NCBI RefSeq assembly: GCF_020536995.1
Contig: NC_068361.1
Coordinates: 110,949,821-111,013,820, forward strand
Direction of reading: 5' to 3'
Origin: Dreissena polymorpha
Taxonomy: Eukaryota > Mollusca > Bivalvia > Myida > Dreissenidae
Length of the DNA stretch: 64,000 nucleotides
The position numbers and the translations under genes are program-made. The notes under the pieces were generated by a model. That model was not told where the DNA came from and searched no databases. It was given only the letters and a program-made list of their open reading frames with translations. Each line of letters opens with the position of its first letter. The first letter of the stretch is position 1. Positions 23,251-35,037 of this stretch are shown here, piece after piece.

Positions 23251-23300
23251 TTTTTGTGCAGAATATCAGCTCATTGAACTGCCAGCCTTTCAACTTTCAG

Positions 23301-23515
23301 GATTGCCAACATTATCAAGGTTTACATGTCACATCTGTGGCAAGGTTAGCAAGACACGCCAGCACATGGAGTATCACATGAGAGTGCATACGGGGGAGAA
23401 ACCGTTTGGCTGCAGGTTCTGTGGGAAGAAGTTCAGACACCAGCACCATATGAGACAGCACACTGTGAACACGCACCATCGAGAGATGGGCCTTACCTTG
23501 CCTGGGGGCATGTGA
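23301..23515 (+). CDS. Finger exon Z1: alternative terminal exon, two C2H2 zinc fingers
   Basis: Acceptor CAACTTTCAG|GA, phase 1 (donor G + GA = Gly). Reads GLPTLSRFTCHICGK... through two fingers and stops 16 codons after the last His. Finger 1 helix residues TRQHMEY, finger 2 HQHHMRQ; linker TGEKP; finger 2 spacing H-x4-H. Finger 1 has Ser where the core Phe is expected, as in Z7. Likely a DNA-binding module joined to the common N-terminus. The stop codon lies in the first unit of a 40-bp array formed from the exon tail. The nearest poly(A) signal is AATAAA at 24738. An identical second copy exists (Z4). Confidence 0.85.
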
Positions 23516-23757
23516 GATGTCAAAACTGGGCCTGACCTTGCCTGGGTGCATTTAATGTGTAAACACTGGGCCACACCTCAACTGGGGGCATGTGATATGT
23601 GAACACTGGGGCTGAACTTGTTTAGGTTACATGTGATAGCTTAAAACTGGGTGAAAGATTACATGAGAATGGTATGAAGAATAGGCGTCATCTTACCTTT
23701 TGGCATGTGATAAGTGAAAACTGGGCCAGACTTTGTCTGGGGGAATGTGAACTAATA
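23488..23757 (+). repeat. About 40-bp tandem array of the Z1 exon tail
   Basis: Six degenerate units of the form GGGCCTTACCTTGCCTGGGG, GCATGTGAGATGTCAAAACT. The first unit contains the last coding bases and stop of Z1, so the array was seeded from the exon end. Repeated at 29527-29796 in the duplicate. Confidence 0.75.
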
Positions 23758-23786
23758 CCTTGCAGTGACTCTTGCTTTTATTTAGT

Positions 23787-24042
23787 TTTTATGCCCCCGG
23801 ATCGAATGATCGGGGGTATATTGTTTTTGGCCTGTCTGTCTGTCATTCTGTCCCAAAACTTAAACCTTGGTTAAAGTTTTGCGATAACTCTTGAAATATT
23901 GAACATAGCAACTTGATATTTGGCATGCATGTGTATCTCATGGAGCTGCACATTTTGAGTGGTGAAAGGTCAAGGTCAAAGGTAAAAAAAATCAAAGCGT
24001 CGCAATAGGGACATTGTGTTTCTGACAAACACATCTCTTTTT
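23787..24042 (+). mobile_element. Hairpin-headed CTGTC repeat (HINE/pearl-like)
   Basis: Head GCCCCCGGATCGAATGATCG followed by GGGGTATA, a CTGTCTGTCTGTC run, GGCATGCATGTGTATCTCAT, the tail CTGACAAACACATCTC. Plus orientation. Duplicated at 29826-30081. Confidence 0.7.
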
Positions 24043-24149
24043 TTCCCAAAGGGATTCTAGCCTGTGCGGACTATACTTTATATGTACATGCATTAAGCCA
24101 TGTTTTCCCAGGGCGAGCCTTAGGTACAAGTTATGTGCTCTGAAAACTA

Positions 24150-24408
24150 GGGCTGGTACTCATAAAGCTCCTAAGAGTAAACTTAAGAAAATTCCTTAAA
24201 TAATCAAAAATTCCTTAAGTATTTTTCTCTTTCATTTTTGTGTCTTTTTTCATTTAATTGGTTTAAGTAAATTTTGCATAGAAGAACATTATTTAGTCAT
24301 TATACAACTAAAATCATTAGAATTTTAATAGAAAATTGAATTTTAAAATTTTCCCTTAAATCCAGCTTATGTAAAGATTTGCCTTTGGAGCTTTATGAAT
24401 ACCAGCCC
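24150..24408. mobile_element. 259-bp MITE, TIR GGGCTGGTACTCATAAAGCT
   Basis: Left end GGGCTGGTACTCATAAAGCT and its inverse AGCTTTATGAATACCAGCCC at the right end, with one mismatch. AT-rich interior containing CTTAAG boxes. Duplicated at 30189-30447. Confidence 0.8.
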
Positions 24409-25070
24409 AGGAGATAACCTTGCACATTTAATGGATGCTGGAGTTGTTAGTTAGCATGGTTTGTTAGTGTTTTTCTTTAAATTGAAAGGGAAAACTGCTA
24501 AAATTTTACATTGCTGTGTTAGAGGTAATCGGTATGTTTGAATATTTGACATCAATGATAATATACTGTTGTGTTCCAATTTGTATTTATCATTTGTGAT
24601 GTTCAAGTCTAAATTTATCACTTGTTCTATTCTGCGTTTATCACTTGTTATGTTTTTATGCTCTATATGATTTCACGATTTTTGTATAAATTGTTTTGGC
24701 TATGTACAGTGTATTTGAATTGCATTGCAATTGTGGCAATAAACATAGTTAAAATGTATGTATGAAAAAACAAGTACTTTCTCTGGACCAAATCTATCAT
24801 TCTGTCATTTCATTTTCCACAACAATGTCTATATTATGTACTAATTAGTTAAAATACAGCTTAAAACAACTTCTAGGAAGATTCCTTCCAAAAGCAATAT
24901 CAAAGCTGGCGATAAGAAAGCAATATCTGTGTGGTTGATAGCAAAGAAATATTTTGCCTACATGTGTCTGACAAGGGTAAAGGTTGCTGTGGCGTATTGG
25001 ATTTGATGTCTCTATTAGTGATATCAAATCAATTCATTTACTGGTGATATAAAAAGAATATCTACCGGCT
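24409..25070. other. Intronic/3'UTR DNA after Z1
   Basis: AT-rich, with AATAAA at 24738-24743 as a candidate poly(A) signal for a Z1-terminated transcript. No other feature was recognised. The same holds at 30448-31109. Confidence 0.4.
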
Positions 25071-25362
25071 ATATATAGGTGATATCAAAGCAATATCTAT
25101 ACTGGTAATATCAAAACAACATCTATATTGGTGATAAAAAAAGCAATACAATTACTAGTGATATCAAAGCAATTTGTTTACTGGTGATATCAAAACAATA
25201 TCCATAAAGATGATAACAAAGCAATACGTTTACTGGTGATATTATAGCAATATCGATATGTATAAAGGTGATAACAAAGCAATATGTCCACTGGTGATAT
25301 CAAAGCAATATACAAATATATATACTGGTGATATCAAAGCAATACGTTGACTGGTGCTGGTT
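25040..25362 (+). repeat. GATATCAAAGCAATA array running up to the Z2 acceptor
   Basis: About ten degenerate units of ACTGGTGATATCAAAGCAAT with variable spacers (roughly 25-55 bp). The last units (ACTGGTGATATCAAAGCAAT, then GACTGGTGCTGG) touch the pyrimidine tract of the Z2 acceptor. Duplicated at 31079-31401. Confidence 0.75.
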
Positions 25363-25366
25363 TCAG

Positions 25367-25587
25367 AGACCCCAGACAGCATGATGGTCCGATCCTCAGA
25401 AGGCATGTACCAATGCCTGCTGTGCGGTAGACAGAACAGACACAAGGCTGACCTAAAGAAACATCTGCGAGTGCACACGGGAGAGAGACCGTTCAAGTGT
25501 CAAGTGTGCCAGCGAATGTTCCGACAGATACAGCACCTTAAACGCCATGAGATATCTGCTCATATCTCCCATACAGTCATGGAGTGA
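25367..25587 (+). CDS. Finger exon Z2: two C2H2 zinc fingers
   Basis: Acceptor GCTGGTTTCAG|AG, phase 1 (G + AG = Glu): ETPDSMMVRSSEGMYQCLLC... Two fingers with helices HKADLKK and QIQHLKR, linker TGERP, last pair H-x4-H (HEISAH), then SHTVME and stop. Finger 1 carries Asn at the core aromatic position. Closely related to Z3 (shared FRQxQHLKRHE core), so the two arose by tandem duplication. The last seven residues of finger 2 and the stop belong to the first unit of a 42-bp array. Identical copy: Z5. Confidence 0.85.
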
Positions 25588-25790
25588 ATAGAGATTTCTG
25601 TTCATATCTCCCATACGGTCATGAAGTGAATAGAGATATCTGCTAATATCTCCCATTAGGTCATGAAGTGAATAGAAATATCTGCTCATATTTCCCATAT
25701 GGTCATGTAGTAAATAGAGATATATGCCCATATCTACCATACTGCATAAGATATCTGTTCATATGGCCCTTACAGTGATTGACTGAATAG
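25549..25790 (+). repeat. 42-bp tandem array of the Z2 exon tail
   Basis: Six units GAGATATCTGCTCATATCTC plus CCATACAGTCATGGAGTGAA. Unit length is 14 codons and the frame EISAHISHTVM-stop is retained in part in later units. The first unit overlaps the coding end of Z2, including the final zinc-binding His. Duplicated at 31588-31829. Confidence 0.85.
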
Positions 25791-25794
25791 TGCC

Positions 25795-25945
25795 CCATTA
25801 TGCCAAAATGGGTCTTAATTCATGATATGAAATTTTTCGTTAAATGAGATGTCTTCGAAACAAAAATCCTGTTAGTGTAGACGGAAAGTTGCGTCCCTAT
25901 TAGCCTGTGCAGATTGCCAGGCTATTCTTCATTTAAAATCCTTTT
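25795..25945. mobile_element. Degenerate TTAGCCTGTGCA MITE
   Basis: CCAAAATGGGTCTTAATTCA, GGAAAGTTGCGTCCCTATTA and GCCTGTGCAGATTG; right arm missing. Duplicated at 31834-31984. Confidence 0.5.
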
Positions 25946-27178
25946 CTTGTTTTCTGCTGTTTTTAAAGATGAAGCTTACTTGAAATCAGTATCTTGTATA
26001 ATTCTTATGTAAAAAATTATTTTTATGTAGGTGATTTATTTGCCACATCATGATTTTATATAGGATGTTTTGAGACAATTAGGAATCTGGGACTTGGTTG
26101 TTTTGATGGATATGAACATTTTGTTCACTGTGTACAGTGTTGGACTGAGGAGGCATAAGGCTTAATCATGATTAATGTTTCATTCACCTGGAATTCAAGT
26201 CAAATTTAAAAATTGTTCATACTTTGTGAAAAATGTAAAAAAACAACAGCATCTTTCTGTAGAGTGTGCATTAGTATTTGAAATTTGTTCACAAGAATGA
26301 TTTAAGTTTGTGATTCTGAGTGAAGCAAAAGATAAGCTTGACTATTTTTATTTTATGTTTGTGCTAAGATTTTGTTTGAAAAGTGTTAAATTTATTTAAT
26401 AGTATTAAACTGAACCAAGTTCCTGTGTTAGATATTGTTTATCGATTTGCAGTTACAAAATGTTGTATTTGTTCATAAATAGGAATACCTATTAAATCAC
26501 ATACATAAACCTTGTTATTGTTGAACATATTATTTTAGGTGAAATTGTATGAGATGTGATTATCGAGATACAAAGTTTAACAAGTTTTAAAGAATACAAA
26601 TCTAACTACAAAATTGTAGTAGAATTTAAGAGGAAGTGAACTTAATTTTAAATCGGTCATTTAATTACATACCCTGATACAAATCAAAGCACAGATCCCA
26701 AGACCCTGTTATGTAATGTTAATGTGGATTATACAAGTTTCTTCCCTGGAAAGCGATAGAACTCAAGTATCTTGTTTTCTTTGGATTGGGAAAAACATGT
26801 AGTTTTACTATTATTGAAAAATTGATGGTGTGTTTTGTTTGGTAATAAATACTTAAAAGATTGAGAAAAAAGTGCTTTCAATATTATATTAACAAAGGTT
26901 CAACTTATAGAGCTGAATAGGGAAATTAACTTAATGCTGAAGTTTATGGCAATTTTGATTTCTTTTATTTGTTGGAAACCTTTTATTGGGAATTTTAGTC
27001 TGTCATTTGGGAAAAAAACACTTTGAGATTGGGAATAGTGCAGAATTTTGGCCCAAAATTTGAACAACAAACAACAACAATATTGAAAAATATTCTGGAA
27101 GGACTTAAAAAAACTTATCAGATTCGAATTGGAAAGATTGCTTCAGATTGAAATATCTTTGTTTAATGCTAATTTCAG
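25946..27178. other. Intronic/3'UTR DNA between Z2 and Z3
   Basis: AT-rich, no ORF of interest. AATAAA at 26844-26849 is a remote candidate poly(A) signal for Z2. The same sequence is at 31985-33217. Confidence 0.4.
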
Positions 27179-27405
27179 AGAATACTGAAGGCTTGATGGT
27201 TCGTACTTCGGACGGTTTACACCAGTGCTTGATTTGTGGTAGAAGAAACCGAAACAAGGGCGACCTAGTGAAACATTTGCGGGTACATACTGGGGAGCGC
27301 CCGTTCAAGTGCCAAATGTGTGATAGAATGTTCAGACAGGTTCAGCATCTAAAACGCCACGAGTTTACTGCACACGCCTCGCACTTGCTGAATTTAAATA
27401 TTTGA
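27179..27405 (+). CDS. Finger exon Z3: two C2H2 zinc fingers
   Basis: Acceptor GCTAATTTCAG|AG, phase 1 (Glu): ENTEGLMVRTSDGLHQCLIC... Helices NKGDLVK and QVQHLKR, linker TGERP, HEFTAH closing pair, then SHLLNLNI-stop. Paralogue of Z2: both keep MVR(S/T)S(D/E)G ahead of finger 1 and Asn in place of the finger 1 core Phe. The finger 1 recognition residues differ (K-A-D to K-G-D), the finger 2 helix differs only I to V, so binding sites should overlap. No tail array is seen. AATAAA at 28433 is a candidate poly(A) signal. Identical copy: Z6. Confidence 0.85.
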
Positions 27406-27660
27406 AATATGTGACCCAGAAAAACTTGTGTTCAGAAATGTTGTCATTTTTGTTCATAGAGAGCTGCTGTAAATTTGTATCACACATATTATCGCCTGAC
27501 TCTGGGAAAATAGGGCTTAATGCAGGTTTGAAGGGGATGAAACTTTCCGCATTAACTGGATTTTTCACTACTTTAAAAAGAAACTTCCTCTAAACAAAAA
27601 GTACAATTCAAGCAGAAAGTGTCCTCCCTGATTGGCTTGTTGTGACTGCACATGCATTAA

Positions 27661-28150
27661 AGGGGCCTTTTCACAGATTTTGGCATGTTTTGAAGTTTGT
27701 CATTAAATGCTTTATATTGATAAATGTAAACATTAAATTTTAAGAGCTCCAGTAAAAAATCAAAAATAAAATTTAAAAAAGGAAAAAAAGTAACCTGCAG
27801 CAGGGCTCAAACCAGTGACCCCCAGAATCCTGAAGTAAAAACGCATTAGCCAACTGAGCTATCCTGCCAAACATACATAAGATGCGTATTTTATACCTTA
27901 TATAAGCAATCTTCGTAGTTTCACAAATTTAAACGACAACAACAGAACTTATTCAATCGTTTCGCGTTGCAACGCTTTATAATTTTTAGGTTTTTAAATC
28001 GTCAAAAGATGCATATAATGGCTATATTAGACCATGGCAAATGTTCAGTAATACTGTTTCCTCACAAATATCATAACCAAACCGAAAATTTGCGAATCTG
28101 AAACAACTTTTTTCAATTTCGTCAATTTACCAAACTGTGAAAAGATCCTT
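27661..28150. mobile_element. 490-bp TTAA-flanked TIR element carrying a tRNA-like module (piggyBac-like MITE)
   Basis: TTAA at 27657-27660 and 28151-28154. Ends AGGGGCCTTTTCACAGATTT and the inverse of AAGGATCTTTTCACAGTTTG. TTAA target duplications are typical of piggyBac, so a non-autonomous piggyBac-like origin is likely. No transposase. A tRNA-like sequence lies inside on the minus strand. Duplicated at 33700-34189. Confidence 0.75.
27796..27868 (-). pseudogene. tRNA-like sequence inside TTAA element
   Basis: Minus strand starts GGCAGGATAGCTCAGTTGGC (box A, D arm) and has GGTTTGAGCCC (box B, T arm) with roughly correct spacing. The acceptor stem does not close well (3' end TGCTGCAGG), so it is a tRNA relic or SINE-like module, not a clear tRNA gene. 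Duplicated at 33835-33907. Confidence 0.6.
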
Positions 28151-28180
28151 TTAAGCCCTGTTTCCCCAGAGCGAGGGTTA

Positions 28181-28990
28181 TTTGAATTATGTGTTGTACA
28201 AGGGCTTTACATTTGTGTTTTTTAAAACCAACAAGGAAAATAGCATTGACTTGTTTATACATGTAACAGGGCCTTGCAATGATAAGTTTGTTGTGTGTTT
28301 TAAGTATGTGACCTTGATCTATGTTCATAGGTATATAGTCTTACTCTTTGTGTAAAACAAGATAAGCTTGGTTGGCTGTCTTTAAAATACACAGTATTAA
28401 GAATTATAAACATGGTAAATGACTGATTTTGAAATAAATTGCAATTGATACAGGATCATTTAATGATTTTGTTAAAGTTGTAATTATATTATGTTTTTGT
28501 ATATATGTGTGCCTGCCTTCTACATTATTGAAACATTTATTAAAAGCAGCATACACATTACCCTTTTGCTTTCTTTAGTATTTTTTGTACAACTTAAAAC
28601 ATTTTCTTGCATTGCATTATTGCAAATTTGTTCCCCTGTCAGTTAAAAACTGCTTAATTAAGAGAATCATATTTTGAGGTGCAAATTTTAATTGGATCTA
28701 AAAAATTGTTCGTTTTAAAAAACACAAAATATTGACATTCCAAAAGTGTTCAAAAAGTTGAAGCCTTGTGTTAGGCAAGTTGGTCGTACACAAAATTATT
28801 AGTATTCTCATAGCTAACATTTTTCAACCACGATACCGTAAAAACATTATTATCTGTGGGACATAAACTTTTGTTGATATGGATGGTTGACCGATCCACC
28901 AATTTAACAAAAAGACATTCAAAAGTTACCGACACAAATTACTCATTTTTCCCCCTAAAAAATAAAAAAAATCGCGAATTTATGTGTGCA
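28181..28990. other. Intronic DNA, right part of the duplicated unit
   Basis: AT-rich; no gene or repeat recognised other than AATAAA at 28433. Copy 2 equivalent at 34220-35029. Confidence 0.4.
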
Positions 28991-29085
28991 CAATTTTTAA
29001 CCAGGTTTTGGAATTGGTCTGAAAATTTATGGCATGTATGGCATTAGTGCATATGTGAGTGGTAAATGTGTAATCAACTGTTTTT

Positions 29086-29289
29086 GGTCGCCATGGCCTA
29101 GTGGATATGGTCTCCACCTTGTGACTGAGAGGTTATGGGTTTGATCACAAGTGTAAGAGAGTTCTTTAATTAAGATCTTCCCCAAAACACCAAGTAATGG
29201 TTCTACCCAGGAATCAGACTCTAGAGCGTTTCAATCAGCGTTGGGCTTTGGATGTTATTGAGCTAAATTAAATAGGTTAAAACTAACTG
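29086..29289 (+). mobile_element. tRNA-derived SINE (duplicate of 23047-23250)
   Basis: Same sequence as the copy-1 SINE at a shift of 6,039 bp; it was copied with the block, not inserted independently. Confidence 0.7.
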
Positions 29290-29339
29290 TTTTTGTGCAG
29301 AATATCAGCTCATTGAACTGCCAGCCTTTCAACTTTCAG

Positions 29340-29554
29340 GATTGCCAACATTATCAAGGTTTACATGTCACATCTGTGGCAAGGTTAGCAAGACACGCCA
29401 GCACATGGAGTATCACATGAGAGTGCATACGGGGGAGAAACCGTTTGGCTGCAGGTTCTGTGGGAAGAAGTTCAGACACCAGCACCATATGAGACAGCAC
29501 ACTGTGAACACGCACCATCGAGAGATGGGCCTTACCTTGCCTGGGGGCATGTGA
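29340..29554 (+). CDS. Finger exon Z4: identical duplicate of Z1
   Basis: Same acceptor, phase, two fingers (helices TRQHMEY and HQHHMRQ) and stop as Z1, with no base difference seen. It adds no new binding specificity, but doubles the number of Z1-type acceptors. With such identity it is either very recent or an assembly artefact. Confidence 0.8.
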
Positions 29555-31405
29555 GATGTCAAAACTGGGCCTGACCTTGCCTGGGTGCATTTAATGTGTA
29601 AACACTGGGCCACACCTCAACTGGGGGCATGTGATATGTGAACACTGGGGCTGAACTTGTTTAGGTTACATGTGATAGCTTAAAACTGGGTGAAAGATTA
29701 CATGAGAATGGTATGAAGAATAGGCGTCATCTTACCTTTTGGCATGTGATAAGTGAAAACTGGGCCAGACTTTGTCTGGGGGAATGTGAACTAATACCTT
29801 GCAGTGACTCTTGCTTTTATTTAGTTTTTATGCCCCCGGATCGAATGATCGGGGGTATATTGTTTTTGGCCTGTCTGTCTGTCATTCTGTCCCAAAACTT
29901 AAACCTTGGTTAAAGTTTTGCGATAACTCTTGAAATATTGAACATAGCAACTTGATATTTGGCATGCATGTGTATCTCATGGAGCTGCACATTTTGAGTG
30001 GTGAAAGGTCAAGGTCAAAGGTAAAAAAAATCAAAGCGTCGCAATAGGGACATTGTGTTTCTGACAAACACATCTCTTTTTTTCCCAAAGGGATTCTAGC
30101 CTGTGCGGACTATACTTTATATGTACATGCATTAAGCCATGTTTTCCCAGGGCGAGCCTTAGGTACAAGTTATGTGCTCTGAAAACTAGGGCTGGTACTC
30201 ATAAAGCTCCTAAGAGTAAACTTAAGAAAATTCCTTAAATAATCAAAAATTCCTTAAGTATTTTTCTCTTTCATTTTTGTGTCTTTTTTCATTTAATTGG
30301 TTTAAGTAAATTTTGCATAGAAGAACATTATTTAGTCATTATACAACTAAAATCATTAGAATTTTAATAGAAAATTGAATTTTAAAATTTTCCCTTAAAT
30401 CCAGCTTATGTAAAGATTTGCCTTTGGAGCTTTATGAATACCAGCCCAGGAGATAACCTTGCACATTTAATGGATGCTGGAGTTGTTAGTTAGCATGGTT
30501 TGTTAGTGTTTTTCTTTAAATTGAAAGGGAAAACTGCTAAAATTTTACATTGCTGTGTTAGAGGTAATCGGTATGTTTGAATATTTGACATCAATGATAA
30601 TATACTGTTGTGTTCCAATTTGTATTTATCATTTGTGATGTTCAAGTCTAAATTTATCACTTGTTCTATTCTGCGTTTATCACTTGTTATGTTTTTATGC
30701 TCTATATGATTTCACGATTTTTGTATAAATTGTTTTGGCTATGTACAGTGTATTTGAATTGCATTGCAATTGTGGCAATAAACATAGTTAAAATGTATGT
30801 ATGAAAAAACAAGTACTTTCTCTGGACCAAATCTATCATTCTGTCATTTCATTTTCCACAACAATGTCTATATTATGTACTAATTAGTTAAAATACAGCT
30901 TAAAACAACTTCTAGGAAGATTCCTTCCAAAAGCAATATCAAAGCTGGCGATAAGAAAGCAATATCTGTGTGGTTGATAGCAAAGAAATATTTTGCCTAC
31001 ATGTGTCTGACAAGGGTAAAGGTTGCTGTGGCGTATTGGATTTGATGTCTCTATTAGTGATATCAAATCAATTCATTTACTGGTGATATAAAAAGAATAT
31101 CTACCGGCTATATATAGGTGATATCAAAGCAATATCTATACTGGTAATATCAAAACAACATCTATATTGGTGATAAAAAAAGCAATACAATTACTAGTGA
31201 TATCAAAGCAATTTGTTTACTGGTGATATCAAAACAATATCCATAAAGATGATAACAAAGCAATACGTTTACTGGTGATATTATAGCAATATCGATATGT
31301 ATAAAGGTGATAACAAAGCAATATGTCCACTGGTGATATCAAAGCAATATACAAATATATATACTGGTGATATCAAAGCAATACGTTGACTGGTGCTGGT
31401 TTCAG

Positions 31406-31626
31406 AGACCCCAGACAGCATGATGGTCCGATCCTCAGAAGGCATGTACCAATGCCTGCTGTGCGGTAGACAGAACAGACACAAGGCTGACCTAAAGAAA
31501 CATCTGCGAGTGCACACGGGAGAGAGACCGTTCAAGTGTCAAGTGTGCCAGCGAATGTTCCGACAGATACAGCACCTTAAACGCCATGAGATATCTGCTC
31601 ATATCTCCCATACAGTCATGGAGTGA
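31406..31626 (+). CDS. Finger exon Z5: identical duplicate of Z2
   Basis: Same as Z2 in acceptor, phase 1 entry, helices HKADLKK and QIQHLKR, stop and 42-bp tail array. No base difference was seen, even in the array, where slippage would normally create length differences quickly. This argues for extreme youth or artefact. Confidence 0.8.
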
Positions 31627-33217
31627 ATAGAGATTTCTGTTCATATCTCCCATACGGTCATGAAGTGAATAGAGATATCTGCTAATATCTCCCATTAGGT
31701 CATGAAGTGAATAGAAATATCTGCTCATATTTCCCATATGGTCATGTAGTAAATAGAGATATATGCCCATATCTACCATACTGCATAAGATATCTGTTCA
31801 TATGGCCCTTACAGTGATTGACTGAATAGTGCCCCATTATGCCAAAATGGGTCTTAATTCATGATATGAAATTTTTCGTTAAATGAGATGTCTTCGAAAC
31901 AAAAATCCTGTTAGTGTAGACGGAAAGTTGCGTCCCTATTAGCCTGTGCAGATTGCCAGGCTATTCTTCATTTAAAATCCTTTTCTTGTTTTCTGCTGTT
32001 TTTAAAGATGAAGCTTACTTGAAATCAGTATCTTGTATAATTCTTATGTAAAAAATTATTTTTATGTAGGTGATTTATTTGCCACATCATGATTTTATAT
32101 AGGATGTTTTGAGACAATTAGGAATCTGGGACTTGGTTGTTTTGATGGATATGAACATTTTGTTCACTGTGTACAGTGTTGGACTGAGGAGGCATAAGGC
32201 TTAATCATGATTAATGTTTCATTCACCTGGAATTCAAGTCAAATTTAAAAATTGTTCATACTTTGTGAAAAATGTAAAAAAACAACAGCATCTTTCTGTA
32301 GAGTGTGCATTAGTATTTGAAATTTGTTCACAAGAATGATTTAAGTTTGTGATTCTGAGTGAAGCAAAAGATAAGCTTGACTATTTTTATTTTATGTTTG
32401 TGCTAAGATTTTGTTTGAAAAGTGTTAAATTTATTTAATAGTATTAAACTGAACCAAGTTCCTGTGTTAGATATTGTTTATCGATTTGCAGTTACAAAAT
32501 GTTGTATTTGTTCATAAATAGGAATACCTATTAAATCACATACATAAACCTTGTTATTGTTGAACATATTATTTTAGGTGAAATTGTATGAGATGTGATT
32601 ATCGAGATACAAAGTTTAACAAGTTTTAAAGAATACAAATCTAACTACAAAATTGTAGTAGAATTTAAGAGGAAGTGAACTTAATTTTAAATCGGTCATT
32701 TAATTACATACCCTGATACAAATCAAAGCACAGATCCCAAGACCCTGTTATGTAATGTTAATGTGGATTATACAAGTTTCTTCCCTGGAAAGCGATAGAA
32801 CTCAAGTATCTTGTTTTCTTTGGATTGGGAAAAACATGTAGTTTTACTATTATTGAAAAATTGATGGTGTGTTTTGTTTGGTAATAAATACTTAAAAGAT
32901 TGAGAAAAAAGTGCTTTCAATATTATATTAACAAAGGTTCAACTTATAGAGCTGAATAGGGAAATTAACTTAATGCTGAAGTTTATGGCAATTTTGATTT
33001 CTTTTATTTGTTGGAAACCTTTTATTGGGAATTTTAGTCTGTCATTTGGGAAAAAAACACTTTGAGATTGGGAATAGTGCAGAATTTTGGCCCAAAATTT
33101 GAACAACAAACAACAACAATATTGAAAAATATTCTGGAAGGACTTAAAAAAACTTATCAGATTCGAATTGGAAAGATTGCTTCAGATTGAAATATCTTTG
33201 TTTAATGCTAATTTCAG

Positions 33218-33444
33218 AGAATACTGAAGGCTTGATGGTTCGTACTTCGGACGGTTTACACCAGTGCTTGATTTGTGGTAGAAGAAACCGAAACAAGGGC
33301 GACCTAGTGAAACATTTGCGGGTACATACTGGGGAGCGCCCGTTCAAGTGCCAAATGTGTGATAGAATGTTCAGACAGGTTCAGCATCTAAAACGCCACG
33401 AGTTTACTGCACACGCCTCGCACTTGCTGAATTTAAATATTTGA
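33218..33444 (+). CDS. Finger exon Z6: identical duplicate of Z3
   Basis: Same as Z3 in acceptor, phase, helices NKGDLVK and QVQHLKR and stop. No base difference seen. Confidence 0.8.
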
Positions 33445-35037
33445 AATATGTGACCCAGAAAAACTTGTGTTCAGAAATGTTGTCATTTTTGTTCATAGAG
33501 AGCTGCTGTAAATTTGTATCACACATATTATCGCCTGACTCTGGGAAAATAGGGCTTAATGCAGGTTTGAAGGGGATGAAACTTTCCGCATTAACTGGAT
33601 TTTTCACTACTTTAAAAAGAAACTTCCTCTAAACAAAAAGTACAATTCAAGCAGAAAGTGTCCTCCCTGATTGGCTTGTTGTGACTGCACATGCATTAAA
33701 GGGGCCTTTTCACAGATTTTGGCATGTTTTGAAGTTTGTCATTAAATGCTTTATATTGATAAATGTAAACATTAAATTTTAAGAGCTCCAGTAAAAAATC
33801 AAAAATAAAATTTAAAAAAGGAAAAAAAGTAACCTGCAGCAGGGCTCAAACCAGTGACCCCCAGAATCCTGAAGTAAAAACGCATTAGCCAACTGAGCTA
33901 TCCTGCCAAACATACATAAGATGCGTATTTTATACCTTATATAAGCAATCTTCGTAGTTTCACAAATTTAAACGACAACAACAGAACTTATTCAATCGTT
34001 TCGCGTTGCAACGCTTTATAATTTTTAGGTTTTTAAATCGTCAAAAGATGCATATAATGGCTATATTAGACCATGGCAAATGTTCAGTAATACTGTTTCC
34101 TCACAAATATCATAACCAAACCGAAAATTTGCGAATCTGAAACAACTTTTTTCAATTTCGTCAATTTACCAAACTGTGAAAAGATCCTTTTAAGCCCTGT
34201 TTCCCCAGAGCGAGGGTTATTTGAATTATGTGTTGTACAAGGGCTTTACATTTGTGTTTTTTAAAACCAACAAGGAAAATAGCATTGACTTGTTTATACA
34301 TGTAACAGGGCCTTGCAATGATAAGTTTGTTGTGTGTTTTAAGTATGTGACCTTGATCTATGTTCATAGGTATATAGTCTTACTCTTTGTGTAAAACAAG
34401 ATAAGCTTGGTTGGCTGTCTTTAAAATACACAGTATTAAGAATTATAAACATGGTAAATGACTGATTTTGAAATAAATTGCAATTGATACAGGATCATTT
34501 AATGATTTTGTTAAAGTTGTAATTATATTATGTTTTTGTATATATGTGTGCCTGCCTTCTACATTATTGAAACATTTATTAAAAGCAGCATACACATTAC
34601 CCTTTTGCTTTCTTTAGTATTTTTTGTACAACTTAAAACATTTTCTTGCATTGCATTATTGCAAATTTGTTCCCCTGTCAGTTAAAAACTGCTTAATTAA
34701 GAGAATCATATTTTGAGGTGCAAATTTTAATTGGATCTAAAAAATTGTTCGTTTTAAAAAACACAAAATATTGACATTCCAAAAGTGTTCAAAAAGTTGA
34801 AGCCTTGTGTTAGGCAAGTTGGTCGTACACAAAATTATTAGTATTCTCATAGCTAACATTTTTCAACCACGATACCGTAAAAACATTATTATCTGTGGGA
34901 CATAAACTTTTGTTGATATGGATGGTTGACCGATCCACCAATTTAACAAAAAGACATTCAAAAGTTACCGACACAAATTACTCATTTTTCCCCCTAAAAA
35001 ATAAAAAAAATCGCGAATTTATGTGTGCACAATTTTT

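Larger units (their letters stand above)
27484..28180. mobile_element. TTAGCCTGTGCA MITE interrupted by a TTAA-flanked element
   Basis: The left part (GACTCTGGGAAAATAGGGCT onward) and right part (GCCCTGTTTCCCCAGAGCGA) are one MITE whose conserved GCATTAAGCCC was split at TTAA by the element at 27661-28150. Duplicated at 33523-34219. Confidence 0.7.
22971..29009 (+). repeat. 6,039-bp tandem duplication, copy 1
   Basis: Begins GGAATTGGTCTGAAAATTTA and ends TAACCAGGTTTT; the copy starts at the next base. The offset stays exactly 6,039 throughout and every stretch and translated frame I compared is identical, including introns, SINE, MITEs and homopolymers. Contains finger exons Z1, Z2 and Z3. 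Confidence 0.95.
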
